Made by a program: the position numbers and the translations under genes. A DNA stretch of 23,043 bases from NCBI GenBank assembly GCA_036012155.1, contig DASCOT010000086.1, positions 1 through 23,043 of the forward strand, read 5' to 3'. The DNA comes from DASCOT01 sp036012155 (lineage in GTDB: Bacteria > Acidobacteriota > UBA890 > WLXD01). Shown piece after piece: positions 1 to 9,045 of the stretch. The number at the start of each line of letters is the position of its first letter. The first letter of the stretch is position 1. The notes beneath the pieces are model-generated. The model worked only from the letters and a program-made list of their open reading frames with translations, did not search any database and was not told the origin of the DNA.

Positions 1-354
1 CCTGCATGTGGCTGGACAGCGGCTTGAAGGCCGATACCATCGGCTCGTTACCCACAGGGAGGCTTGTTCCCGATGGCAGAGCAAACGCATGAACCCCGCC
101 AAGCAAACTAGCTCGACACCCTCAGCCCGCAACAACTCGAGGAGTGCGGTCTCGAAGTCTGCCCGGTTCTCGTGGTCACGGTGGTCGCCGACTGCAGTCT
201 ACAACCCGAGCTCTCGGGCGCGCACCAACCCGATCGCTTGCGGCCGGTTGGAGATGACGATGGCTATGTGCGCTGGATAACTGGCTGGCTCGCAGGCTCG
301 GGCGATGGCAACCATGTTAGAGCCCCGACCGGAAATCAGCACTCCGAGCCTCAA
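1..354 (-). pseudogene. purN: Phosphoribosylglycinamide formyltransferase, interrupted and partial
   Basis: PurN transfers a formyl group from 10-formyl-THF to GAR, step 3 of purine synthesis. The likely start is a TTG at 354-352 overlapping the purM stop (TTGA). The product begins MRLGVLISGRGSNMVAIARA, the typical PurN phosphate-binding N-terminus. An in-frame TAG follows at 201-199 (codon 52). The same frame then resumes clear PurN sequence (DHRDHENRADFETALL, then VCLAGFMRLL) until about position 78. Bases 1-78 show no PurN similarity in any minus-strand frame: the expected NIHPSLLP segment after FMRLL is missing. So there are two faults, a nonsense codon and a loss of homology near the window edge. 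This could be a real pseudogene, a sequencing error plus a poor contig end, or a rearrangement. The family assignment is firm; the broken state depends on the reads. Confidence 0.75.
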
Positions 355-1382
355 CGCGCGACGCCGTCCCCGGCCACCACCTCACCGATCTCGAAGACCT
401 CTTCGCCGGCCTGTTCCCATTCCGCGGTCAACGATGCAACGCGCTCAGCGCGCACAACGGCGATCATGCCGATCCCCATGTTGAACGTCGCCCACATATC
501 GTCGTCGGGAACACCCCCAAGATGCGCCAACGTCGTGAATACAGCAGGCACCTCCCACGCAGTGGTATCGAGCCGCGCCCCGCAGCTGACCGGTAGGACA
601 CGCGGCAGGTTGCCTGGTATACCCCCGCCCGTGACGTGGGCCAGGCCCTCCACGTCGCCTCGCCGGAGCGCCGGTCGTAGCGCCGCGACGTAAGAGCGAT
701 GCGGCCGCAGCAACTCCTCCGCGACGCTTCGTCCCCATTCCGGCACCTGTGTGTGGACGTCCATGCCGGCGACCTCGAACAGGATCCGGCGCACGAGCGA
801 ATAGCCGTTGGTGTGCAGCCCGTTCGAAGCCAACCCCAGAAGACGATCGCCGGGGCGCACGCCGACACCCTCTAGAGGTTCCGCGTTCACCGCCTGGCCG
901 ACGATGAAGCCAGCCAGGTCATACTCGCCGGCCGCGTACATGTCCGGCATTTCGGCAGTCTCGCCTCCGAGCAAGGCACAACCAACGTCGCGGCAGGCCC
1001 GCGCTACGCCCTCGACCACCTGCTCTACCACTCCGGCCTCCATCTCACCGAGCGCCAGATAATCGAGGAAGAACAGGGGCAAGGCCCCCTGCGCAAGAAT
1101 GTCGTCGGCGCAGTGAGCCACCAGATCGTAGCCGACGGTGTCGTGTATCCCGGCCATCACCGCGACCTTGAGCTTGGTCCCGACACCGTCGGCGGAGGCC
1201 ACCAGAACCGCGCCATCGGCTCCGGGCTCGAGACGGAAACAGCCGCCAAACGCACCGAAGGTACCCACCACCGCCTCGGTACGGGTACTGTTGGCCAGCT
1301 CGGATATCCGCTGCTTGGCCCGATCCGCCGCAGCGCGGTCAACACCGGCATCGCGGTACGTGAGGCGCGGCCTATCGGTCAC
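351..1382 (-). CDS. purM: Phosphoribosylformylglycinamidine cyclo-ligase (AIR synthetase)
   Basis: PurM closes the imidazole ring, converting FGAM to AIR with ATP (step 5 of purine synthesis), in the cytosol. The protein is 343 aa, the usual length. Visible family motifs are YRDAGVD (9-15), DGVGTK (65-70), GGETAEMP, HVTGGGIPGN and FNMGIGM near the C-terminus, all in the order expected for the PurM fold. The start is GTG at 1382, preceded by a GGAGGG ribosome binding site about 7 nt upstream. It lies 39 nt after the purF stop, and its own TGA overlaps the purN start, so it belongs to the purine operon. Nothing is missing. Confidence 0.97.
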   Translation of the reverse strand: MTDRPRLTYRDAGVDRAAADRAKQRISELANSTRTEAVVGTFGAFGGCFRLEPGADGAVLVASADGVGTKLKVAVMAGIHDTVGYDLVAHCADDILAQGALPLFFLDYLALGEMEAGVVEQVVEGVARACRDVGCALLGGETAEMPDMYAAGEYDLAGFIVGQAVNAEPLEGVGVRPGDRLLGLASNGLHTNGYSLVRRILFEVAGMDVHTQVPEWGRSVAEELLRPHRSYVAALRPALRRGDVEGLAHVTGGGIPGNLPRVLPVSCGARLDTTAWEVPAVFTTLAHLGGVPDDDMWATFNMGIGMIAVVRAERVASLTAEWEQAGEEVFEIGEVVAGDGVAR

Positions 1383-1421
1383 ACGAGCCCTCCAGGCCGT
1401 CGGCGAATCGTGCCACCAAGA

Positions 1422-2912
1422 TCAAGGTGAGCCGGTGCCGCCGGCTGCCGCGGGCACTGCCGGGCCGTTGCCCACCGGATCGAAGCGCTCCAGCTGAGAC
1501 GCTACCTCCGCGCTCAGCGGCGTAGGGTATTCGCCCGTGAAGCAAGCCACGCAGTACTTGCGCCCACCGTCCGTCACAGACTCGCGCAGGCCATCGAGGC
1601 TGAGATACGCCAGAGAGTCTGCGTCGATCCGGCGTCGCACCTCGTCGAGGGAATGGTTGGCGGCGATCAACTCCTGCTTGTGCGGCGTGTCGATACCGTA
1701 GAAACACGGCGATACGTAGGGAGGCGACGACACTCGGAAGTGCACCTCCCTGGCGCCGGAGTTGCGCATCATCTCCACGATCTTGCCGCTGGTCGTTCCA
1801 CGCACAATCGAATCATCGACCAACACGACGCGCTTGTCGGCGATCATCTCGCGGACCGGGTTGAGCTTTACCTTCACGCCAAAGTGCCTAATCGACTGCC
1901 GCGGCTCGATGAATGTCCGCCCGACATAGTGGTTGCGGATCAGCGCCAGCTCGAGCGGAATGCCGGTGACCTCCGAGTAACCCTGGGCGGCGTAGACACC
2001 CCCGTCGGGCACCGGCACTACGACATCGGCGTCGACCGGAGCCTGAGCACCCAGGAAGCGGCCCATTTGCTTGCGGGCTCGCATCACCGACTCGCCGTTG
2101 AGGACGCCGTCGGGGCGCGCGAAATAGACATGCTCGAATATGCAATGCTTCGCACCAGCGACAGCTGGCCACGGCGCCCGTGAGACGTAGCCGGGAGCCG
2201 CCCCGCCGGGACCCGCTGCGATGATATCGAGTAGCTCGCCCTCGGCCCGCACTTCTTGCGACAGCGCAACCACTTCGCCGGGAGCGAGGTCGCGTAGATA
2301 TTCGCCGCCGATCAGATCGAACGCCGTCGTCTCCGACGCGAGCACCAATGCCCCCTCCAGATGACCGATGGACAGCGGACGCACGCCCAGGGGATCGCGC
2401 GCCCCGATCAAGAGCGATGGCGTGAGCGCCGTCAGGCTGTAGGCGCCCTCGACACGGCTGAGGGCATCGACGAGGGCGGTCTCGACGTCTTCCTGCTCAC
2501 TGCGAGCGAACAGGTGGAGGATGACCTCGGTGTCGCTGGTGGAGGTGAAGATCGCACCGCTGTCTTCGAGCGCCCCGCGGAGCAGATCGGCATTGACCAA
2601 GTTGCCGTTGTGGCCAACTGCGATTGCCCCGTGGCGTGATCCGATACGAATCGGCTGCGCGTTTTGTAGCTTGCTGGCGCCGGAGGTCGAGTAGCGTACG
2701 TGTCCGATCGCCCCACGGCCGGGTAACCGATCGAGGCTAGCCTCGTCGAGAACATCCGCCACATGGCCCATGCCGCGCTCGACGAACATCGCACCGCCAT
2801 CGACGGAAGCAATGCCAACGCTCTCTTGCCCGCGATGTTGAAGCGCGTACAGGCCCAAATAGGCGATCCGACTCGCCTCACGATGCCCGGTAATACCGAA
2901 GACGCCGCACAC
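1422..2912 (-). CDS. purF: Amidophosphoribosyltransferase (glutamine PRPP amidotransferase)
   Basis: PurF makes 5-phosphoribosylamine from PRPP and glutamine, the committed step of purine synthesis. I place the start at the GTG whose G is shared with the purL TAG stop (TAGTG). This puts the N-terminal nucleophile at Cys2 (MCGVFGI) and gives 496 aa. A longer open frame continues upstream into purL but would bury this cysteine. The glutaminase domain occupies about 2-235 (HRGQES, GHVRYST, GHNGNL), and the phosphoribosyltransferase domain follows with the PRPP loop VVLVDDSIVRGTT at 362-374. Cys257 (KHCIFEH), Cys403 (SPCFYG) and the pair Cys454/Cys457 (KYCVACF) match the four ligand positions of the 4Fe-4S Bacillus-type enzymes. 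An oxygen-labile cluster is therefore likely, by family knowledge. Confidence 0.97.
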   Translation of the reverse strand: MCGVFGITGHREASRIAYLGLYALQHRGQESVGIASVDGGAMFVERGMGHVADVLDEASLDRLPGRGAIGHVRYSTSGASKLQNAQPIRIGSRHGAIAVGHNGNLVNADLLRGALEDSGAIFTSTSDTEVILHLFARSEQEDVETALVDALSRVEGAYSLTALTPSLLIGARDPLGVRPLSIGHLEGALVLASETTAFDLIGGEYLRDLAPGEVVALSQEVRAEGELLDIIAAGPGGAAPGYVSRAPWPAVAGAKHCIFEHVYFARPDGVLNGESVMRARKQMGRFLGAQAPVDADVVVPVPDGGVYAAQGYSEVTGIPLELALIRNHYVGRTFIEPRQSIRHFGVKVKLNPVREMIADKRVVLVDDSIVRGTTSGKIVEMMRNSGAREVHFRVSSPPYVSPCFYGIDTPHKQELIAANHSLDEVRRRIDADSLAYLSLDGLRESVTDGGRKYCVACFTGEYPTPLSAEVASQLERFDPVGNGPAVPAAAGGTGSP

Positions 2913-5236
2913 TAGGCGCGCTCCATCACTGCTGCCAAGGCGCCCGCCCACGCTGCATGGAGCAAGTCCACCCCTAGCTCGATCGTCGGCCGGTCCTCCA
3001 CCCACACGCTGAGCTTCGGCTCTGCGGTCACCTCGCCGACCACTCGAACGGGCAATTCGTAGGCCGCGCCGAGCGCGATCAGACGCTCGGCGTCGGCGGG
3101 CCGCGTTGTCACCACGACGCGACCTGGCGCTTCGCCGAACAGCGCTGCGTGATGGTCGCCATGCGGGCTGCCGTCAAGCTCTATGTGCGCGCCAAGCAAG
3201 CCTTCCACCGGAACTTCACCGGCCGACGCCTGGCCGCGATCCGTGCGCTCGCCGTCGGCGACCGCGAAGCAGGCCTCCGCAAGCGCCACCGCCAGTCCTC
3301 CGTCGCTACAATCTTTGGCACTTCGCAACATCTCCGCACCCGCCGCCTCGACCAGCAGCCGTTGCAAGCGCGCCTCCTGATCGAGATCGATGCTTGGTGC
3401 GGCACCGCGCCGTGCGCCGTGCACGACGCGTACGTAGGCGCTACCACCGAGCCCCGGATCACCCGCGTTGGCGCCGTCGATCAAGAGAATCTTGTCACCG
3501 GGATCTCGGAATCCAGCGCCGACGCTGCGATCGTAGCGGCCCAGATGCCCCACGGCGCCCACCACCGTGGTCGGCAAGATCGGTTGCCCGGCGGTCTCGT
3601 TGTAGAACGATACGTTGCCGCCGGTGACGGGAACCTCCAGGGCTAGGCACGCCTCGGCCATACCCTCTACGGCGCCGGCGAACTCGCCCATCCGAGCCTC
3701 GACCTCCGGACTACCGAAATTCAGACAGTTGGTAATGCCGAGCGGCTTGGCGCCGGTGCAGGCGACGTTCCGACAAGCCTCGGCTACAGCAAGCTTGCCG
3801 CCCTGCTTCGCGTCGAGCGCCGAAAACCAAGGGTTCCCGTCGATCGAGAGCGCCACTGCTGCGTCGCTACCGTATTCCTTCAGCCAGATCACGGCTGCCT
3901 CGCCTCCAGGGCGCTGCACGGTGTTGAAACGCACCGTCTGGTCGTACTGTTGAAAGACCCATCGCTTGGACGCGACGGTCGGATCACGTAGCAACAAGAA
4001 CAGCACGTCATGGACGTGGAGATCACACGCCAGCTCGCCGGCACTGATCGGCGGCGGCGGCTCTGGGACAGCGAAAGGACGCTCATAACACGGTCCCTCC
4101 TCGGCCAGGGACCGCGCCGGAACGTCGGCTACCAGCTCTCCGTCATCGAAAACCTGTACGAAGCCGTCGTCGGTGACCTGCCCGATGACCACGGCATCGA
4201 GATCCCACTTGTCGAAGACCGCCATGACATCTTCGAGCTGCTCGGCGGTCACCACCAGCATCATGCGCTCCTGGGACTCCGACAGCATCACTTCGTAGGG
4301 AGTCAGACCCGTCTCACGCCGCGGCACCTTGGCGATATCGATGCGCATTCCGGTTCTAGAGTTGGACGACAACTCCGCCGTCGAGCAAGTCAGCCCGGCA
4401 CCGCCTAGATCCTGCATGCCGACCAGCAGATCCTCGCCGACAAGCTCCAGGCAGGCTTCCATGAGTATCTTTTCGGTGAATGGATCCCCGACCTGCACTG
4501 CCGGCCGCTTCTCCTCCGCTTCGGCATCGAAGGTTGCAGAGGCCAGCAAACTGACACCGTAGATACCGTCCCGGCCGGTGCGCGCTCCGACGTAAATCAC
4601 CAGGTTACCGGGGCCGTCTGCGCGAGCTCGAATCAGACGATCTGCCGGGGCGACCCCGAAGCACATGACGTTGACCAGCGGATTGTGATCGTAGCTCGAG
4701 TCGAAGCAGATCTCCCCGCCTACCGTCGGGATTCCCATGCAGTTGCCGTATCCGGCGATACCGCCCACCACTCCGTCGAGCAAGTGGCGGTTCTTGCCCA
4801 CCTGTGGCTTGCCGAAGCGCAGCGAGTCCAGCAGCGCCAGCGGCCGCGCTCCCATCGTGAAGATGTCGCGCAGGATTCCACCGACACCCGTAGCGGCACC
4901 CTGATACGGCTCGATGTACGACGGATGGTTATGGCTTTCGACCTTGAACACACCTGCCAGCCCATCTCCGAGATCTACGGCCCCGGCGTTCTCGCCTGGT
5001 CCCTGCAAGACCGCCGGCCCACTGCTCGGCAGCGTTCGCAGATGAACCCGCGAGCTCTTGTAAGAGCAGTGCTCCGACCACATGACCGAATACATGCCGA
5101 GCTCCGTGAGCATCGGCGCGCGACCGAGGATCTCGACGACCCGAGCGTACTCGTCGGCGGTCATCCCGTGCTCCAACGCGGTTTTCTCGTCGGCGGTCAC
5201 CCCGGCCGGAAGCGTCCGCTCCAGCGCTTCAGACAC
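2912..5236 (-). CDS. purL: Phosphoribosylformylglycinamidine synthase subunit PurL (small type)
   Basis: PurL is the synthetase subunit that converts FGAR to FGAM (step 4) with ammonia delivered by PurQ in a PurLQS complex. The predicted protein is 774 aa, the size of the small PurL rather than the ~1300-aa enterobacterial fusion. Motifs include SEHCSYKSS (catalytic-type His56), SHNHPSYIEPYQGAATGVGG, DLGGAGL, TGGNVSFYNE and SDGGLAVALAEACF, i.e. two PurM-like halves. I chose GTG at 5236: it has an AGGGGG ribosome binding site 8-10 nt upstream and gives an 8-nt overlap with the purQ stop (GTGTCTGA). The frame is open further upstream, but only inside purQ. It ends TAG, sharing one base with the purF start. 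Confidence 0.96.
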   Translation of the reverse strand: MSEALERTLPAGVTADEKTALEHGMTADEYARVVEILGRAPMLTELGMYSVMWSEHCSYKSSRVHLRTLPSSGPAVLQGPGENAGAVDLGDGLAGVFKVESHNHPSYIEPYQGAATGVGGILRDIFTMGARPLALLDSLRFGKPQVGKNRHLLDGVVGGIAGYGNCMGIPTVGGEICFDSSYDHNPLVNVMCFGVAPADRLIRARADGPGNLVIYVGARTGRDGIYGVSLLASATFDAEAEEKRPAVQVGDPFTEKILMEACLELVGEDLLVGMQDLGGAGLTCSTAELSSNSRTGMRIDIAKVPRRETGLTPYEVMLSESQERMMLVVTAEQLEDVMAVFDKWDLDAVVIGQVTDDGFVQVFDDGELVADVPARSLAEEGPCYERPFAVPEPPPPISAGELACDLHVHDVLFLLLRDPTVASKRWVFQQYDQTVRFNTVQRPGGEAAVIWLKEYGSDAAVALSIDGNPWFSALDAKQGGKLAVAEACRNVACTGAKPLGITNCLNFGSPEVEARMGEFAGAVEGMAEACLALEVPVTGGNVSFYNETAGQPILPTTVVGAVGHLGRYDRSVGAGFRDPGDKILLIDGANAGDPGLGGSAYVRVVHGARRGAAPSIDLDQEARLQRLLVEAAGAEMLRSAKDCSDGGLAVALAEACFAVADGERTDRGQASAGEVPVEGLLGAHIELDGSPHGDHHAALFGEAPGRVVVTTRPADAERLIALGAAYELPVRVVGEVTAEPKLSVWVEDRPTIELGVDLLHAAWAGALAAVMERA

Positions 5237-5972
5237 GAGCCGGCTCCCCCTTTTGGGTGACAGCATTTGCTTGACCACGGCCTCGAGCCTCGATCGCCCG
5301 CCGCAGTGACTCGAACACGAAGCGGCCATCGGTCGAGCCGAGCGCCGAGCGCATGGCGCGCTCGGGATGTGGCATCAGGCCCATGACGTTACCCACATCG
5401 TTGCTGACGGCAGCAATGTCGGCGATCGATCCGTTCGGGTTGAATGCCCCGCCGGGCCCATCCGCGGCCGAGGCGAATCGCATGAGCACCTGCCCGTTGG
5501 CCTCGAGTCGCTGCAAGGCATCGGGCTCCGCAAAGTAGTTGCCCTCGTAGTGCGCCATGTTGATGCGCAGCACTTGGCCCACTTCACAGGCGTTGGTGAA
5601 AGGCGAGTCATTGCGCTCGACGCGCATGACGGTGTCTTGGCAGCGGAACTTGAGTCCGTCGTTTGCCAACAGCGTGCCAGGGAGCATGCCCATCTCGGCG
5701 AGAATCTGAAAGCCGTTACAGATACCCAGCACGAGACCGCCGTCACCGGCGAATTGCTCAACCGCCGGCATGATTGGCGACGAGCAAGCAATCGCTCCGC
5801 ACCGGAGATGATCGCCGTATGAGAATCCGCCCGGCAGGATGAGGGCATCGAACCCCTCGATCTGCGATCGCTTATGCCAGACGTACTCCGCCTCGAGTCC
5901 GACCTGCCGGCAGGCATACGCAGCGTCCTGTTCGCAGTTGCTGCCCGGGAAATAGACGACACCTACGCGCAT
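5229..5972 (-). CDS. purQ: Phosphoribosylformylglycinamidine synthase subunit PurQ (glutaminase)
   Basis: PurQ is the class I glutamine amidotransferase subunit that supplies ammonia to PurL. It is 247 aa. The catalytic triad is visible: nucleophile Cys85 in LGICNGFQ, with His202 and Glu204 in MPHPERA. The N-terminus (VGVVYFPGSNCEQD) and LPGGFSYGDHLRCGA are characteristic of PurQ. The ATG at 5972 overlaps the purS TAA by one base (TAATG), and its TGA lies inside the purL start region. This implies coupled translation of the three complex subunits. Length and motifs are complete. Confidence 0.97.
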   Translation of the reverse strand: MRVGVVYFPGSNCEQDAAYACRQVGLEAEYVWHKRSQIEGFDALILPGGFSYGDHLRCGAIACSSPIMPAVEQFAGDGGLVLGICNGFQILAEMGMLPGTLLANDGLKFRCQDTVMRVERNDSPFTNACEVGQVLRINMAHYEGNYFAEPDALQRLEANGQVLMRFASAADGPGGAFNPNGSIADIAAVSNDVGNVMGLMPHPERAMRSALGSTDGRFVFESLRRAIEARGRGQANAVTQKGEPARV

Positions 5973-6220
5973 TACGACTTCGAACCCACGTGCACCTCGA
6001 ACGTCTCGATTACCGGGTTGGCCAGCAGCTGCTTAGCCATCGCAGTAAGCTCGCGCTCCGCCTCGTCTGGGTCGTCGGTGGCCAACTCTACGTCGAAGAT
6101 CTTGCCCTGACGCAACGACGCCACGCTGTCGTACCCGAGGTTGGCCAGCGCCTTGCCGATCGTGACCCCCTGAGGATCGAGTACCTCCTCGCGGAGACGC
6201 ACTACCACCTGCCCCCTCAT
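5972..6220 (-). CDS. purS: Phosphoribosylformylglycinamidine synthase subunit PurS
   Basis: PurS is the small structural subunit that bridges PurL and PurQ in the FGAM synthetase complex of bacteria lacking the large fused PurL. It is 82 aa, normal for the family. Recognisable sequence includes VRLREEVLDPQGVTIGKAL, LGYDSVASLRQGKIFDVEL, and the C-terminal LLANPVIETFEV. The start ATG at 6220 overlaps the purB stop in an ATGA arrangement, and a GGAGAAG ribosome binding site lies about 8 nt upstream, inside purB. The stop overlaps the purQ start. Confidence 0.96.
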   Translation of the reverse strand: MRGQVVVRLREEVLDPQGVTIGKALANLGYDSVASLRQGKIFDVELATDDPDEAERELTAMAKQLLANPVIETFEVHVGSKS

Positions 6221-7572
6221 GTCACCATCTTCTCCTCGTCGACTCCCGAGCCGACGTCCGGTTCGGTTTCAGCGGCCTCCTCGCCGAGGACACGCTCGAA
6301 GATCCGGTCAACGTAGCGCAACACATGGCGAAGTTCGAAACAATCGGCAATCTGCGCGGCGTCCAGGTGTCCGGTGAGCTCCTCGTCGGCGGCGAGCAAC
6401 GCCTGGAAAGGCTCGCCGGACTCCCAGCAACTCATCGCATTGCGCTGGATGATCGCGTACGCCTGGGAGCGCACGACGCCCGCTGAGATCAAACGTTCGA
6501 GTACCCGGCTCGAGAACACCAAGCCGTTGGTCAGCTCCAGGTTGCGCGACATGTTGTCGGGATATACGTGCATGCCTTCGAGCACCCCGTGCATCCGATG
6601 AGCCATGAAATCGACCAAGATACACGCGTCGGCCAATGCAACCCGTTCGGCCGAGGAGTGCGAGATGTCACGCTCGTGCCAAAGCGCGACGTTCTCCAAC
6701 CCTGTTCCGGCATAGGCGCGCACTAGGCGCGCCAACCCGACCAAGTTCTCGCACTTGATCGGATTGCGCTTGTGGGGCATCACCGATGAGCCTTTCTGCT
6801 TCGACCCGAAAGGCTCCTCCACTTCGCGAACTTCGGTTCTCTGAAGACCGCGGATCTCGATGGCAATCCGTTCGATCGCGGCCGCAGCAACGGCCAGGTG
6901 ACCCAACATCTCGGCGTGTCGGTCGCGTGGCACAACCTGGGTCGACACTGGCTCGACATTCAACCCGAGCGCTTCCACGGCATCGCGCTCAACCTCGGGA
7001 TCGACCGTGTTGTAGGTCCCGACCGCGCCGGAGATCTGGCCAAACCCGATGACCTCACGGGCACGCCGCAATCGAGAGCCACCGCGCACCAACTCCTGTT
7101 GCCAGCCCAGGATCTTGAGCCCGAAGGTCATCGGCTCCGCGTGAACTCCGTGGCTACGTCCAATGCACGGCAATTCCTTGAACTCGAGGGCCCGCTGCGT
7201 GGCGAGCGCCGTCAGCCCTTCCCAGCCATCGAGAATGACGTCCAGGGCACGGACACAGCGTAGGGCCAGAGCCGTATCGAGCACATCCGAAGACGTCATA
7301 CCGAGGTGCAGGTAGCGAGCGGCCGGACCAACCTGTTCCTCGATCGCCTCCAGGAACGCGATCACATCGTGATGTGTGCGGCGTTCGATCTCGACGACGC
7401 GGATGGGGTCGGGCGGCTCGATGCAGCGCAGCTGCTCCATCGCGGCAGCGGGCACGACACCTCGGGATGCCATCGATTCGGCCGCCGCCAGCTCGACCTC
7501 GAGCCAGCTAGCGTAGACGGCCGCATCGTCCCAGAGACGCCCCATCTCGGGTCGAGAGTACCGGGAGATCAT
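6217..7572 (-). CDS. purB: Adenylosuccinate lyase
   Basis: PurB removes fumarate from SAICAR (making AICAR) and from adenylosuccinate (making AMP), so it serves both the IMP and AMP branches. It is 451 aa, a normal length. Motifs of the fumarase/aspartase superfamily are present: THHDVIAF, LHLGMTSSDVLDTA, the GRSHGVHAEP segment, and the signature loop GSSVMPHKRNP holding the catalytic serine. That loop usually reads GSSAMPHKRNP; the Val is a mild variation. The start ATG at 7572 has no strong ribosome binding site. It overlaps the stop of a 25-codon upstream reading frame (ATGA), so translation may be coupled to it. The stop overlaps purS. Confidence 0.97.
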   Translation of the reverse strand: MISRYSRPEMGRLWDDAAVYASWLEVELAAAESMASRGVVPAAAMEQLRCIEPPDPIRVVEIERRTHHDVIAFLEAIEEQVGPAARYLHLGMTSSDVLDTALALRCVRALDVILDGWEGLTALATQRALEFKELPCIGRSHGVHAEPMTFGLKILGWQQELVRGGSRLRRAREVIGFGQISGAVGTYNTVDPEVERDAVEALGLNVEPVSTQVVPRDRHAEMLGHLAVAAAAIERIAIEIRGLQRTEVREVEEPFGSKQKGSSVMPHKRNPIKCENLVGLARLVRAYAGTGLENVALWHERDISHSSAERVALADACILVDFMAHRMHGVLEGMHVYPDNMSRNLELTNGLVFSSRVLERLISAGVVRSQAYAIIQRNAMSCWESGEPFQALLAADEELTGHLDAAQIADCFELRHVLRYVDRIFERVLGEEAAETEPDVGSGVDEEKMVT

Positions 7573-7646
7573 TCGTCCGCAGGGCCCTTCGAGGAGCCAG
7601 TTCCAGAGAAGACGACAGGCGGCGAGGTCGGGTGGACCGTCATCAT
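7569..7646 (-). other. Possible 25-codon upstream ORF coupled to purB
   Basis: Between the peptidase gene and purB, a minus-strand frame from ATG-ATG at 7646 encodes a 25-residue peptide (begins MMTVHPTSPPVVFSG). It stops at a TGA that overlaps the purB ATG as ATGA. No convincing ribosome binding site precedes it. The junction type matches the coupled junctions elsewhere in the operon, so it could act as a leader ORF. With only 25 codons it may equally be chance. Confidence 0.25.
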
Positions 7647-7683
7647 CTTAGCAGGTTGCCGGAGGTGTCCTCGCGCGGGCGCG

Positions 7684-9045
7684 CTAGCGGCATCCAGGCC
7701 GGCGCTTGCCGCGAGTGACACCGGCCCCATGGCGGCCTGCCATGCCGCCGCCGCCGGCCCGAGAGTCAGCGTGCAACGGCCCGCCGGGTACGTAGACGTC
7801 GCGTAGCTTTTCGGCAACATCGCGCCGCGCGATGAAGCCCCCCGATAACTCGTGGCCGAAGAGTCTTCCGGCGATCCGACGAACGTCATGCGGCACGACC
7901 GCGTCGATGCCGGCCAACACGCGCTCGAGGTCGAACACTCGGCCGAAGTTGATCTCGGCACGCGCCAGAGCGGCCATGCGGCCTGACGTACCTTCGAGCG
8001 ACAGCACAAGGGCACCCTTGAGATGTGCCTTGACACGCGCCAGCTCCTCATCCGCAACACAAGACTCCTGCAACCGACAAGCCTCGTCGAGGATCAGGCT
8101 CACGACCTGCTCGACGTGCGGAGGTCGAGTCCCTGCCGATACCAACAGATAGCCGGTGTCGGAATATGCCGATAGCGTCGAATACACGCTGTAGGCAAGG
8201 CCACGCTCCTCGCGAATCGACTGGAATAGCCGAGAAGACACCGTTCCACCGAGCAGCGCGTTGAGGACCTGCACGCCGAAGCGATCCGAATCGCGCCCCG
8301 ATGGTGCCTCGCACCCGATGTATAGCTGTACCTGCTCGAGTTGTTGACGCTCTAGAACGTGTACGTGCGCCTGCGCTCGAGGCTGGCTTCGCTCGGACGA
8401 GCGAACATCAGGGGTCATTCCCGATAGCCGTTGGCCGACCATCTGCTGCATCTGTTCGTGGTCGAGGTTGCCGGCCGCCGTGACAACGACATCGACAGGA
8501 CCGATTGTGTCGACGAAGTTGCGCAGATCATCTGTTTGCAGCTGACTAACGGTTGTCGGCGTGCCGAGAATCGGCCGACCCATCGGATGATCCTCCCAGA
8601 AGGCACCGAGGAACGACTCGAAGAGCACATCTTCGGGATCATCCTGAGCCGCGGCGATCTCTTCAAGAATGACTCCCCGCTCACGCTCCATCTCCTCGCG
8701 CGCGAAGCTCGGGTTGCAAATCAAATCCGCCAGCAGGTCGAAGGCATCGGGGAGCCTCTCATCGAGCACTTGGGCGTAGTATCCAGCAAGCTCGTGCGAC
8801 GTAAAGGCATCGAGATGCCCACCCATGGCGTCGATCTCCAGGGCAATGTCACGGGCGCTGCGTGTCGATGTGCCCTTGAACAGCATGTGTTCGACGAAAT
8901 GCGCCACACCGTTCTGTGTGGCGCATTCGTCGCGCGAACCCCGCTTGATCCAAATACCGATCGAGGCTGACCGTACCGTCGGGTTTCGCTCGGTGAGCAG
9001 CGTCAGCCCGTTGTCGAAGATGGTCCGGCGACATTTCGCCTGCAC
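7684..9045 (-). CDS. M16 family zinc metallopeptidase (processing-peptidase type)
   Basis: This is an insulinase/processing-peptidase family protein of 453 aa. The inverted zinc motif HFVEH is at 49-53 (His49, Glu52, His53). The third ligand is a glutamate about 76 residues on, in GVILEEIAAAQDDPED (Glu128/129). The C-terminal half has the usual SSRLFQSIREERGLAYSVYS segment that helps bind substrate. No signal peptide is evident, so it is probably cytosolic. The start is GTG at 9045 with an AAGGAG about 11 nt upstream. The last ~35 residues are Gly/Arg-rich and unlike the usual family end. It sits 111 nt before purB and after the minor pilins. Its substrate cannot be told from the sequence, and no functional link to purines or pili is established. 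Confidence 0.92.
   Translation of the reverse strand: MQAKCRRTIFDNGLTLLTERNPTVRSASIGIWIKRGSRDECATQNGVAHFVEHMLFKGTSTRSARDIALEIDAMGGHLDAFTSHELAGYYAQVLDERLPDAFDLLADLICNPSFAREEMERERGVILEEIAAAQDDPEDVLFESFLGAFWEDHPMGRPILGTPTTVSQLQTDDLRNFVDTIGPVDVVVTAAGNLDHEQMQQMVGQRLSGMTPDVRSSERSQPRAQAHVHVLERQQLEQVQLYIGCEAPSGRDSDRFGVQVLNALLGGTVSSRLFQSIREERGLAYSVYSTLSAYSDTGYLLVSAGTRPPHVEQVVSLILDEACRLQESCVADEELARVKAHLKGALVLSLEGTSGRMAALARAEINFGRVFDLERVLAGIDAVVPHDVRRIAGRLFGHELSGGFIARRDVAEKLRDVYVPGGPLHADSRAGGGGMAGRHGAGVTRGKRRPGCR

Noticed and set aside
1653..5309. Long plus-strand reading frames opposite purF and purL
   Set aside because: They are shadows of high-GC coding sequence: no family motifs, no ribosome binding sites, and the opposite strand encodes complete purine enzymes.
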